From NCBI GenBank assembly GCA_009599575.1, contig VWND01000084.1, positions 62,001-126,000 on the forward strand: DNA of 64,000 nt, written 5' to 3'. This document shows, in pieces, positions 22,315-31,561 of the stretch (its first letter is position 1; each line of letters starts with the position of its first letter). Origin of the DNA: Blumeriella jaapii (taxonomy: Eukaryota > Ascomycota > Leotiomycetes > Helotiales > Drepanopezizaceae). The notes beneath the pieces are model-generated. The model worked only from the letters and a program-made list of their open reading frames with translations, was not told where the DNA came from and did not search any database. The position numbers and the translations under genes are program-made.

Positions 22315-24066
22315 ATGTCGAGCTCACATCATTCGAGGGACGGCGACGAGAGGAGAACCACCGAAGAAGAGGCGGCCATCGTCTCCAAGCATCTCGACCC
22401 CACATATCATGCCCACTTCGATGGCCAGCCCGAGGCCCCGAGTGGCCACGAACAACAACAGGAGAGCTCGCTGAAGCTGCTGGGAGGGGATATCCATCGA
22501 GATCTGTACAAGATCAGTGCGAGGGCGGATCCAGGACTGCTGCAGAGATCTCAGACGTACGCACATCCAGAGCCGCGCGTGAGCACCACCGATGGAGCGG
22601 TGGAGGAGCAACGACAGCCCCAGGGCTTCAGACGGCACTATGTGCAGCAGCAGCTCCTGAAGCGGTCGAATAGCGTGACGGCTCCCATTACGAACAATTT
22701 TATTGCCTTCCTCGATCTTTATGGCAACTTCGCTGGAGAGGATCTCGCGGAATCGGACGACGAGAATGCTATCGACGACGACGACGACGACGAAGACGAG
22801 CAGGGCAGGATACCAAGTTCGGGCCGGGAGGAAGACGGCGAGAGAAGACCACTGCTGGGAAGACGGCGGACGACAAGGGGCTCGAAGCCTGGAGATGCAA
22901 GCTTGTTAAGGACATTCCTCTTGCTGATCAAGTCGTTTATCGGTACCGGAGTACTGTTTCTGCCCAAGGCGTTCAAAAACGGCGGATTGTTGTTCTCGAC
23001 GATCACACTGGTTGTCATATCTCTGATATCGTGTGTGGCCTTTCATCTGCTGCTAAAGTGCCGGGCCAAATACGGAGGAGGGTATGGTGAAATTGCCGAG
23101 AGAGTCGGAGGAAAGAGGATGCGGTCCATCACTCTGGCTTCGATTACTTTGTCCCAATTAGGATTCGTATGTGCTGGTATCATTTTCACTGCGGAAAACC
23201 TCTCCGCTTTCCTCGAAGCTGTCATCCAAGGAGCCTCGCCCCTTTCGATCAAGGCTCTCATTGGCTTGCAGCTATTGATCCTGGTCCCATTAGCCTTCAT
23301 CCGCAACATTTCCAAACTCGGCGGTGCAGCGCTCCTGGCAGATGTTTTCATCCTCCTCGGCCTGGGCTATATCTACTACTTCGACATTTCCACCATCGCT
23401 AAGGATGGCGTCAATCATACGGTCCGTATGTTTAACCCGCGGGATTTCACTCTCACGATCGGCTCCGCTATCTTCACATTCGAAGGCATCGGTCTCATCC
23501 TCCCCATTCAATCCTCCATGAAAGAACCGCAAAAATTTGAGCGCCTCCTCTACACCGTCATGTTCATCATCACAATCATCTTCGCCTCCATCGGTGCCCT
23601 CTCCTACATGACCTTCGGGGACGCCACAACCGTCGAGATCATCTCCAACTTCCCGCAGGACTCCAAGCTCGTCAACGCGGTGCAGTTCCTCTACTCGATC
23701 GCCATCCTCGCCGGCGACCCCGTCCAGCTGTTCCCCGCCATGCGCATCCTGGAAGGGTCCATCTTCGGCCACCGCTCCGGCAAGCAGAACGCCCTGACCA
23801 AATGGAAGAAGAACGCCTTTCGTACGGCGCTGGTGTGCGCGTGCGGCCTGGTGAGCATTCTCGGTGCCACGAACCTCGACAAGTTCGTGGCGCTCATCGG
23901 GAGCTTCGCCTGCGTGCCCTTGGTGTACATCTACCCCGCTTTCCTGCATTGGAAGGGTGTCGCCGAGGGCAGGTGCTCGAAGATTGGGGACTTGACTCTC
24001 ATGGGCGTCGGGTTCATTGCGATGGTGTACACTGTTGTCACTCTCAGTCGGTGGTCGGCCAGCTGA
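22315..24066 (+). CDS. Vacuolar amino-acid transporter, Avt3/Avt4-like (AAAP family)
   Basis: Single exon, 583 residues, ATG at 22315 (MSSSHHSRDGDERR) to TGA. Residues 1-195 form a polar cytoplasmic N-terminus containing NNFIAFLDLYGNFAGEDLAE, a conserved block of fungal Avt3/Avt4 proteins, then a run of Asp residues and a RRPLLGRRR segment. The Aa_trans domain starts near residue 196 with SLLRTFLLLIKSFIGTGVLF LPKAF (GTGVLFLPKAF is the family's TM1 motif). It continues through about eleven helices, including NISKLGGAALLADVFILLGL and FEGIGLILPIQSSMKEPQKF. Yeast Avt3 and Avt4 export neutral and basic amino acids from the vacuole lumen using the proton gradient, and the same role is inferred here. 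In-frame codons upstream to 22111 include a Met but lack family similarity. Confidence 0.88.
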   Translation: MSSSHHSRDGDERRTTEEEAAIVSKHLDPTYHAHFDGQPEAPSGHEQQQESSLKLLGGDIHRDLYKISARADPGLLQRSQTYAHPEPRVSTTDGAVEEQRQPQGFRRHYVQQQLLKRSNSVTAPITNNFIAFLDLYGNFAGEDLAESDDENAIDDDDDDEDEQGRIPSSGREEDGERRPLLGRRRTTRGSKPGDASLLRTFLLLIKSFIGTGVLFLPKAFKNGGLLFSTITLVVISLISCVAFHLLLKCRAKYGGGYGEIAERVGGKRMRSITLASITLSQLGFVCAGIIFTAENLSAFLEAVIQGASPLSIKALIGLQLLILVPLAFIRNISKLGGAALLADVFILLGLGYIYYFDISTIAKDGVNHTVRMFNPRDFTLTIGSAIFTFEGIGLILPIQSSMKEPQKFERLLYTVMFIITIIFASIGALSYMTFGDATTVEIISNFPQDSKLVNAVQFLYSIAILAGDPVQLFPAMRILEGSIFGHRSGKQNALTKWKKNAFRTALVCACGLVSILGATNLDKFVALIGSFACVPLVYIYPAFLHWKGVAEGRCSKIGDLTLMGVGFIAMVYTVVTLSRWSAS

Positions 24067-25289
24067 CAGGCTTTGGATATCGGCGATCCTAATCTGACTT
24101 GTGTATATAGATCCGTGGAAGGGAGGTGTCACAAATTGTCGCGTGAAGCGGAAGCATCCATTGTGTACGTGGAGTCCAGGAGTACTGATACCCGTGGTTA
24201 CTCATGAAAGATTCTAGGCTAGACATGATTTTTTTTTTTGCAAAATTCCATCACCTTCATTCGCGAGCTCCAGACTTGCCCGTTTTTTTTTTTCACTGCC
24301 TACCTCCCCATCGCTCACCGATTGCACTCATACATCCCCTATCCACATCACAACTGTCTCGCTCGTCGCCTTCCCTAAGGGTAAGCCAGGGTTGATCGTC
24401 CGTCCGAGGAAGAAACGGGGTCGGGGTCGGTGTTGGTAAGTGCTATATGTACTGTCCATACAGTATAGTTTAGTACAGCAGTGGGCAAAAAGTGTCTGCA
24501 CCCATGTCTGTACCCCTCCTAGCAGCCAAGGTAGCCAATAATACAGCCAAGGTCGATTTCATGCAGCGAATGTTTGATTGCCAAGTTAGATGCTGTTTAT
24601 CTAGCCACTTCTTACTCTTAAACGCATTCAACATGCTCAAAATCCTTGAGCATGCATCGGATCGAGTATCTTTTTGATAAGATGTACGATTTGTCGCATT
24701 TTCTTCTGAACGTTTGATCTGCTCCTCGAGTTTGTTTAGAAACATTCTTACAATTCTTTTCCCACGACATCGTAAACGCGACTGTGAAGGCTAAAAAGCG
24801 GTGTACAGTACGAAATTCTAGACCCGAGTGTTTCCTTTCACAAGAGGCCAGATAATTATTACTGAACTTGGTAAGTTACTTTCAATATTAAATCAGACTT
24901 TAGCAAGTCTACCTTGGCGGTGTTGAGTTTGATTCCAATTTCGAATACCCGGGATTTGAGAAAATTCAAAACTTGCAAATTGTTGCGGATAGGGTCGGAG
25001 TGAACTTGATTGTGTTGATCTATCCCTAGGTACGCTTCGTAGGTGGAAAGAAAAGACACCGAGCGAAGGATGCGCCTGGCGCGAGAACATACTGTACTAC
25101 AGTACGTGTGTAGGTACTGTACTGTGTACAGTCGTGGTGGGTCCTTGTGCCAATACCCACGTGATAAAACAGGATACCGGAATTATGTCCCAAAAACAGT
25201 GGGTCGTGCACGGACCACTCTACGTCATCCTACGTCATCACTACCACCCCCTACCACCCCCCTGCCATCCCCTCAGCCACCCACCCAGC
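24067..25289. other. Gene-poor spacer with recurrent GTACTGTAC dyads
   Basis: About 1.2 kb. Poly-T tracts lie at 24229-24239 and 24280-24290. Short dyads built on TACTGTAC/GTACAGTA occur near 24445-24478 and 25088-25132. CTACGTCATC occurs twice in tandem near 25219-25238. No coding sequence is supported. Confidence 0.4.
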
Positions 25290-25366
25290 CACATCCTCGC
25301 ACCTCCACCACCACCATTACCACCACCACTACCACCACCACCACCACCACTACCACCACCACCAAT
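25290..25366. repeat. CCA/ACC trinucleotide microsatellite
   Basis: Imperfect CCA repeat interrupted by a few T substitutions. The Pro/Thr-rich and Gly/Val-rich open frames across it are products of the repeat. Confidence 0.9.
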
Positions 25367-25375
25367 TGTATAAAA

Positions 25376-25450
25376 TTGGGGGGCCAGCCCCCCAAACCCC
25401 CCGTATTGTAATAAAATTGGGGGGCCAGCCCCCCAAACCCCCCGTATTGG
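25376..25450. repeat. Two-copy GC-rich palindromic repeat
   Basis: A ~41-bp unit containing a perfect G6-CCAGC-type hairpin (GGGGGGCCAGCCCCCC) followed by AAACCCCCCGTATT is present twice in tandem. The units differ only slightly, so the duplication is recent. Confidence 0.85.
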
Positions 25451-25467
25451 AATAATACTATTATTAA

Positions 25468-26075
25468 TATTATAATCAACCACTCGAGCTGCGCGCCTAT
25501 TTGCGGCCACGATCGTCGGCAGACTTGCGTTTGCGACCCCAGGGAATGCTGTCGTACAGAAACACATTGGATATCATCGGAAAAGACGCAAAGGTTGGCT
25601 GCCGTATCGAATATCGAAAATAATATATATAATCTTGAGAAAACAGGTTCCGAGCTTTCCGTCCGCAATAATAATACTAAATACTAATTTCGGAAGCAGC
25701 GATAATAAATTTAATGTTTTTTATACGCTACGAACGTAGGCAGATCTTCTAATAATGGTTTCCCTGCGACTTCAAAAAAATACTGTCGTATAGCAACATA
25801 ATGAATATTATCGTAGCGCAAAAGCGAGCTTTTAAATTTAAACACTGAATGTTCCATTAGTATTATAGCAGCTATCGCATAGGAACCGATATTATAATCA
25901 ATTACTCGAGCTGCGTATCTGCTTGCGGCTACGATCGTCGGCAGACTTGCGTCTGCGACCCCAGGGAATGCTGTCGTACAGAAACACACTGGATATCATC
26001 GGGAAGGACGCAAGGGTTGGCTGCCGTCGGGAGGACGCAAGGGTTGGCTGCCGTTATCGAGCGTTGAAAATAATA
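25468..26075. repeat. Pair of ~160-bp direct repeats with transition differences
   Basis: 25468-25625 and 25891-26075 share a segment centred on CGTCGGCAGACTTGCGT and GCTGTCGTACAGAAACACA. Differences are nearly all C/T or G/A, as expected of RIP. The second copy contains an extra tandem duplication of ~27 bp (25999-26026 / 26027-26053, GGACGCAAGGGTTGGCTGCC). A third, more diverged version may lie at ~25720-25815, where TACTGTCGTATAGCAACATA aligns with the repeat core. I cannot assign it to a known element. Confidence 0.7.
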
Positions 26076-26166
26076 CCGGCGTGCGTGCGTGCGAATCGTC
26101 GGAATATAATCGCGACGCGTATTCTATTAAACGTAGTTAGCAAGTAAGCTTTTTAAAGAATAAAAA

Positions 26167-26183
26167 GGGGGGGGGGGGGGGGG
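26167..26183. repeat. Poly-G run of 17
   Basis: Uninterrupted homopolymer of 17 G. It may be length-variable, or an assembly-sensitive site. Confidence 0.95.
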
Positions 26184-26938
26184 AGGTTAAAAACGTGGTG
26201 GTGATGAAAAGAAGAATGGTTGTAAATGTTGTAAATAATAAAAAGAAAGTCGCACAAATCAATTGATAAATATTGGATCCCCGCCTTTTTTTTGGGTCCC
26301 CGCTTTCTTATCTCTTATCGTAAATAGTCCGTGCACCCTCCCACGTGCGGCCACGTTGGCCTTCCCGCTGGGCCCACTGTTTTTGGGACATAATCACGTT
26401 TACCATAAAACAGAACCTCAATCCAACTATCTGGTGGGGACTAAAAACCTTAATCCAACCACCGGCCAACCAGTGCCGTAACACAAAACCGCTCGATAAG
26501 TCGTGAATATTCCGTCTTGATTACCGGTAGGCGGTTAAATCGATATAGCGGTTGCGGATCATGACTTGATATACTTGAAGTTTTGATGGATTCCCATTTC
26601 GTTTTTGTTTTACAGTTCTGGCTTACCCCCCCCTACCCCCCAGGGGTCCTACAGTGTGTGAATATGTGTATGCGTACAACCTGTGTATAAGTGTACTTCT
26701 ATTATAGTTCGTCCTGGAAGGTTCCGTCCTTCTAGCTTTTTCTCTCTCCTGTACTGCGTATCTTAAGGGGATTTATAAGGTTCGTCACATTACACAGTCT
26801 ATCGGTTAAGTATTATTCCTGGTCAAACAGGGATAATTTCACCTTAGCCCAATCAAGTAATGACCCAACTTCCGGTAAGCTTTCACGAAATACGACAAAA
26901 TTACAATATGAGAGATACGGGCAAAATTTTCACACAAC

Positions 26939-27011
26939 ACAACGCAATACAACGCAACGCAATACAACGCAACGCAATACAACGCAACGCAATACAACGC
27001 AACGCAACGCA
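26939..27011. repeat. 15-bp minisatellite inside the TIR element
   Basis: About four to five copies of CAACGCAACGCAATA end immediately before the ATG of the transposase fragment. Confidence 0.9.
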
Positions 27012-27131
27012 ATGGCTTCAGCTTCTACTTCAGCTTCTACTTCAGTTTCTAAACGTTTAAAAGCTTCTGATTTAACTCGAGGTCAGCGACGTGATATTAG
27101 CTTGCTTTATTCAATCGGTGTCAAGCTGTGA
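27012..27131 (+). pseudogene. N-terminal fragment of a transposase
   Basis: Starts with ATG directly after the minisatellite and runs 39 residues to TGA. It begins with an Ala/Ser/Thr repeat (MASASTSASTSVSKRLKAS) followed by DLTRGQRRDISLLYSIGVKL. The latter resembles the LTRDQRRDI...LxxxG opening of the helix-turn-helix domain of fungal Tc1/mariner-like transposases. The catalytic DDE/D domain is absent. This fits a deletion derivative mobilised in trans. Confidence 0.6.
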
Positions 27132-27410
27132 TTGACGCCGAAGACAGATTTACAGAATATTAAAATATTTTATATCATACACCCGAAAGCAGTTCTCAAA
27201 CTTCGTATTTGTCGTAATTTGTTTACGTATACCTTGTTAAAGTCAATTTTATTATTCCATGGAATACTACTTGATTAGGTCAAGTTTTGTCTCCACACCC
27301 CCACTGTTTTTAACCAGGAATAATACTTAACCGATAGACTGTGTACACAGACCCTTCATTCGGAGTAGCGTCGTATGTGTTGGCCTTGTTGATATCGAGT
27401 GAATTGACTT

Positions 27411-28440
27411 TATCGATTTATTGGATTTATTGACCCTTTTCTCCACTATGCTACTCGCCACGCATTGTTTCCGGTGGTTTCGACCCTTTACACACATTCT
27501 TCAACCCTGCCATTCATTGTTCCAGGCGCTTCCGATCAATCGCGCCACCTACCTACTTCTATTGCCGCCCCTCGGGGTGCGAGGTCGACGACGACCTCGC
27601 GGGCTAGACTCAATACCTGTACGTGGTGCCTGGTACGAACCTTCCGCCCTTTCGACTGCAATCGACGCTTTTCTCCCGAGGCAGAAGGGCGTCGTTGCAT
27701 TCGAAAGGTGTCGGGAGAGCCAAAATTGAGCAATCGACACGTGGCGACTTCGAAGAGATTTTCCTTACCGGCGATCCGGGCCATTTTTACGACTACGCAT
27801 AATACTACGATCTACCTGACGAGGGCATACCTATTGAGAATTCCAGAAGGATTGTATTGAAGGGAAAAGGCGGAAAATAAGAATCGACAGCGACTATCGA
27901 AAACCCGGTACAGCGCCTTCGAATAACCGTCCCTACCGAACACAACCGATTCGACAGTATATTTGACGGAGGAAAGGGTGCCGGTGGAATATACGCAATC
28001 GCGTACAAAACAGACGCTCGAGAGACAACTCGGCGCCGCCAACTCGAAGTTCTGAAAGTGCTTTTCAAGATTACAAAGGAGCTGCGATACCGCGGGATCA
28101 GAGACCCGGGATATGCGTATTAAAAGAGCTTTTCCTCAATCGTGGTTTTTACTTTTTTAATACGTATATACTTTGTAATCTTCAAAAACATTAAAGGCCT
28201 TTTGGTTTCTAGTTTCTGCCTTTTTGTTGTTTTGTTTTTATTTTCCTTTTAGGCCTATTGGTCATACCACGTTTGCGCTTTATAAACACGCAATTGACAG
28301 GTCAAATTTGACCGGTGCCGTTTGCACAATTCTTGGGTTTAAACCCAAAGCTTTACGCTTATACCTTTTTTTTTTATTGACGGACCATCGCAAAGGGCGG
28401 CGAAGGGCGTAATCGACAGCAGCAGTAGCTGTACTAATAC
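27411..28440. other. Internal part of the decayed LTR element, no gene assigned
   Basis: Frames on both strands (such as 27465-27860 +) have moderate composition but conflicting phases, no ATG in good context and no recognisable domain. The region lies between the two LTR-like segments, so it is probably degraded 5' leader or gag. Confidence 0.35.
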
Positions 28441-28560
28441 GAACTGCTTTCGGGGTTGTACTTTGTATATAAATCCTTAGCTTAGCACGTCTCCGTACCC
28501 CCTGGGAGGTCCTAGGAAGGCAGACCGAGTTATGGCTGCCCTCCGCTAGACGTTAATCAA

Positions 28561-28599
<39 letters not shown>
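28561..28599. repeat. (TAC)13 microsatellite
   Basis: Thirteen perfect TAC units. A CTGTACAGTAC dyad follows at ~28612. Confidence 0.95.
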
Positions 28600-29705
28600 C
28601 TACTTCTATTACTGTACAGTACTGAGAATAATTGCTCCCTCTCGTACGCTACCGCCCTGCTAGCGTCCAGTGCAATAGCGTTCGCTGCTTTGCAATTATT
28701 TCATACGATTACTTTTACCGATGACTTGGTGCTTCCGGTACAAAGGTACCTCCGACAGCTACTACAACACCAACCTCCCCTGTGTTTATTCCATCGTTTC
28801 TAAACTGGCTACGTCATACAGCTATGTTGGCTCCACTTCACAAAGCGCCGCCAGTTCTATTCAACTACTAGAACCCGAGCTACAACTTGAGAATATCGAC
28901 ACACGAATCGACGATCTGACCTGAAATCGTCAGCCTAGGCCGTGTTTCCCCGACCCTGACAAGTTTGATGGGGCCAATTGGGATATGTGGTACCCCTTAA
29001 TCAAAGCTAAAATACGAACCGATTTTTGAAATAGCTTAGCCGACCCCGTGAAAAGGTTACTTCGGCGCCCTATACATTTGCCTACCATTGGGGTTGCACA
29101 CATTGCGTTTTTGCAACGGCCGAGAGGGTTCGGGTTCCCGGTCAGTCAATTTCGGCCCAGCCAATCTCGACCCTTCTTTTCCCTATCCTTCGGGGCCCCA
29201 ACACCCTTCGAAACGCTCCCCCTCGGGTGGTCGGTATGCGTACGAATACGCCGACCCGCCCGCTGACATATGACGCTGGTGACCCAATGGACATAACCCA
29301 AATCGAGGAAGAGCGCGAACGAGAAAACTTCGAACGTAATAATGAGCTAGGAGCAATTGAAATGTCAAAAGCAATTAACAAAGATGGCACTATAACCCTA
29401 GGGCAGAAATACCCAGTTCTGCCTAAAGTGTCTAATTTATCGATAACTCAAAGAAAGGCTTTGCGCCGTACAGTACAAGCAGTTGCACCAGGGGCGGCGG
29501 AACAAAGCACTGGATCGCGGGCTGCAAATTCAGATCCGCTATTGCTTCTGAGATTCTGGAAAAAAAAGTCAATGGCTGCAATCTACTACAGTTCTGGCTT
29601 CACCCGTGCAGGGGCTCTCCATTGTATATAGTTCGCCCTGGGAGCTTCCTTTCTTCAAGCTCTATGTCTTGTGTATCTTGAGAGAAATCCGTAAGGTTCG
29701 TCACA

Positions 29706-30319
29706 CCCACTCCCAGCCACCCTGAAGGGCAAGAAGAAACTTACTCTGCTTCGTGTTGATGTATCTCGTAGCTTTCAGAAGTATACCAAAGCTCTAATCT
29801 CACACGCACTTGGTGTATCGTTCTTTAGCTTTTGAGTACTGCATTGACGCGATCTTCCATCACAACCGTCAACCGATACAAAGTCTTGTCATCGAAATGA
29901 TGCTACGCGTGTGACGCTTTTCGAATCAAAGCGTTCGAAGTCTCGTTTGTTTTGAAAACGTGCTGATATCAAACTGGCCAAACAAAACCTTCGGCTATCT
30001 ATGGCGCACGGGCCGTCCAAGAAGTCTTGTACCTTTCATTCCAAACCTCCACCTTCTCGAGTCATGACCCACAATTGTTGAACCTACCGGCAATACAAGA
30101 AGTCAAAAAGGCAGCCATTCCCCCCTGATTCCCTTTCCTGAGATCGTATCGTTTTGCCTGACCATAATCACGGAGTCCATTTCACACTCACTCCCACACT
30201 CGTTTGCACACTACACTCATTTGCACATTCACTCATTTTCATTCAAAACTCCACCTCTTTACTACTAAGCCTCTCGCTTTCCAATCCACTCACTTAACCC
30301 ACACCTCCATTCCCTCACG
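29706..30319. promoter_or_regulatory. Spacer and promoter of the small secreted-protein gene
   Basis: GC-balanced, non-repetitive sequence unlike the flanking repeats. Between 30180 and 30290 there is a run of CACTCA/CATTTGCACA-like short repeats just upstream of the gene start, typical of an untranslated leader rich in C and A. No TATA box is clear. Confidence 0.4.
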
Positions 30320-30550
30320 ATGAAGTTCTCCACCATCTTCGCTCTCGCTTCAATCTTCGCAACTGCTGCTGCAATTTGCGACTCACCCGGAGATTGTTCA
30401 GAGTTATTGGTAAGATAGCTTCTTCACAGGAAAGCCAAACCAGAATAGTATTGACCAATGTTTCAAAAATAGTGCATGAACGCCAAAAAAATGAGCACGT
30501 GTAGAAACGGAAAATGCGGATGCGTGTCCATTATGGCGTTTCATGCATAG
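30320..30550 (+). CDS. Small secreted six-cysteine protein, candidate effector or antimicrobial peptide
   Basis: Exon 1 30320-30409 (30 codons), intron 30410-30472 (63 bp, GTAAGA donor, TTGAC branch, AAATAG acceptor), exon 2 30473-30550 ending TAG; 55 residues. The start has A at -3. Residues 1-18 are a textbook signal peptide (MKFSTIFALASIFATAAA). The mature ~37 residues have six cysteines at 20, 26, 31, 40, 45 and 47, spaced C-x5-C-x4-C-x8-C-x4-C-x-C. The closing CxC and overall size recall defensin-like CS-alpha-beta or knottin folds, though the second gap is x4 rather than the usual x3. Without splicing the frame stops at once, and splicing restores a complete cysteine set, which strongly supports the gene. 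It is too short for routine gene callers. Function (effector, antimicrobial or other) is inference only. Confidence 0.75.
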
Positions 30551-31294
30551 AGTTTTCGGAAGGTGCGCTGGTTTGGGGGGATGAAGGGCCGCGGAGAGGA
30601 GGATTCCGAGATATAGAGACCAGGGACGAAGGGGGACGGGAGGACTGGGAACCAACGGGCGAAGGGGAGGGAGTGTGGGGTGACGCGATGCATTGCTATG
30701 TTTAATTCTGACGTGGGTACCGAGATTGATGAATGTTGGTAAGTAGAGATGGTGCTCCTGTATTGTAGAATCCGATAATTGGAACGGTTTCTACGGAGGA
30801 CACGAGAAGGAAACCCCATTTTAATTCGCTCGTACGACCGCCCTGAGGCAGATGGATGGAAAGATGGATGGATGGATGGATGGATGGATGGATGGATGGA
30901 TGGATGGATGGAGGACTATACAGTAAGGTGGGTGATGATAATGATGATATTATTTAACGTCTGGAAGGGGCATTGAAACTGCGCAACCTCAAGCCTCCCG
31001 CAGGGCATTGGAAACGTGCTAAGCTGGGGATTTTTATATACAAGAGACTTTCGAGAAAGCAGTTATATTTATGAAATATTTAGCAAACAATCCGCTATTT
31101 GAGCCTTTTCCCTACAGGCGGGATAGTTTTCTATTATGTTCGTAAAGTCACCTTCGAGAAGATGTGTCAAAGCTGTTGAAGCTGGGTGTTTCTTTAGGCC
31201 ATACGACCGTTCAGTCAAGCCGGAAAGGCAAAATTTGAAAAAAGGCAGGGTGATGATGATAACGACTGATATTATAAAACGTCCGGAGGGGCAT
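30551..31294. other. Boundary region with microsatellite and a duplicated ~46-bp segment
   Basis: Contains a (GATG)n microsatellite at 30863-30912. A near-duplicate segment is found at 30930-30975 and 31248-31296 (GGGTGATGAT...GAGGGGCATTG). The second copy ends exactly where the first LTR of the repeat island begins. No gene seen. Confidence 0.6.
30863..30912. repeat. (GATG)n tetranucleotide microsatellite
   Basis: About twelve perfect tandem units of a GATG/ATGG tetranucleotide. Confidence 0.95.
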
Positions 31295-31561
31295 TGTGAC
31301 GATCTAATCAGTCGGAGGGCTGGGAAATCAGTTAATTGGTCGCCGTGTTTATATGGTATGAAAAACGAGCCTTTGGTTCTGTAATAAAAATATTCACTTA
31401 GAATCAACAATTGCAAAAGGCAGAAATTGCTAAAAGGTAAAAGCTTTATATATATAAATAGTTTTTATAATTAATAAAGAGATTCACCAGGAGATCAGGA
31501 AGCTTGCAGCTATACGTAATTGCTGGGATGATACGAAGGGCCAAAAAAATAAGTCGTTACA
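31295..31561 (-). repeat. Family A 3' LTR (truncated element)
   Basis: 267 bp, TG...CA ends with TGTGACGA/TCGTTACA inverted termini. Matches the LTRs at 36230, 42390, 52041 and 58184. It lacks the internal 26-27-bp duplication seen in the 36230/42390 pair. Confidence 0.85.

Larger units (their letters stand above)
26793..27343 (+). mobile_element. 551-bp TA-flanked terminal-inverted-repeat element (Tc1/mariner-pogo type)
   Basis: A perfect 32-bp inverted match joins 26792-26823 with 27313-27344, including CTATCGGTTAAGTATTATTC on the left. It extends imperfectly for a further ~8 bp (CAAACAG / CTGTTTTTA). TA dinucleotides at 26791-26792 and 27344-27345 fit the TA target duplication of the Tc1/mariner superfamily, so the inner end is CACAGTCTATCGG. 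The element is non-autonomous: it carries only a short coding fragment and a minisatellite. Confidence 0.75.
26612..29705 (+). mobile_element. Decayed LTR retrotransposon with gag remnants
   Basis: Two segments, 26612-26789 and 29588-29705, start with ACAGTTCTGGCTT, share ATAGTTCGCCCTGG/ATAGTTCGTCCTGG-like cores, and end with AAGGTTCGTCACA. I read these as the 3' portions of two LTRs. Between them are gag-like pieces on the plus strand: ~28939-29030 reads FPDPDKFDGANWDMWYPLIK then an in-frame stop, and ~29270-29330 reads GDPMDITQIEEERE. A tri-nucleotide run lies within, and a 551-bp inverted-repeat element is inserted just after the left LTR. Reverse transcriptase and integrase are missing, so this is a deletion derivative. 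The left LTR's 5' end is not located. Confidence 0.5.

Noticed and set aside
23290..24132. 280-codon minus-strand frame rich in Asp, Gly and His
   Set aside because: Antisense to the Avt-like transporter; composition is that of reverse-read hydrophobic codons.
28561..28599. TAC array considered as a CRISPR-like or regulatory array
   Set aside because: Simple trinucleotide microsatellite with no spacers, in a eukaryotic genome.
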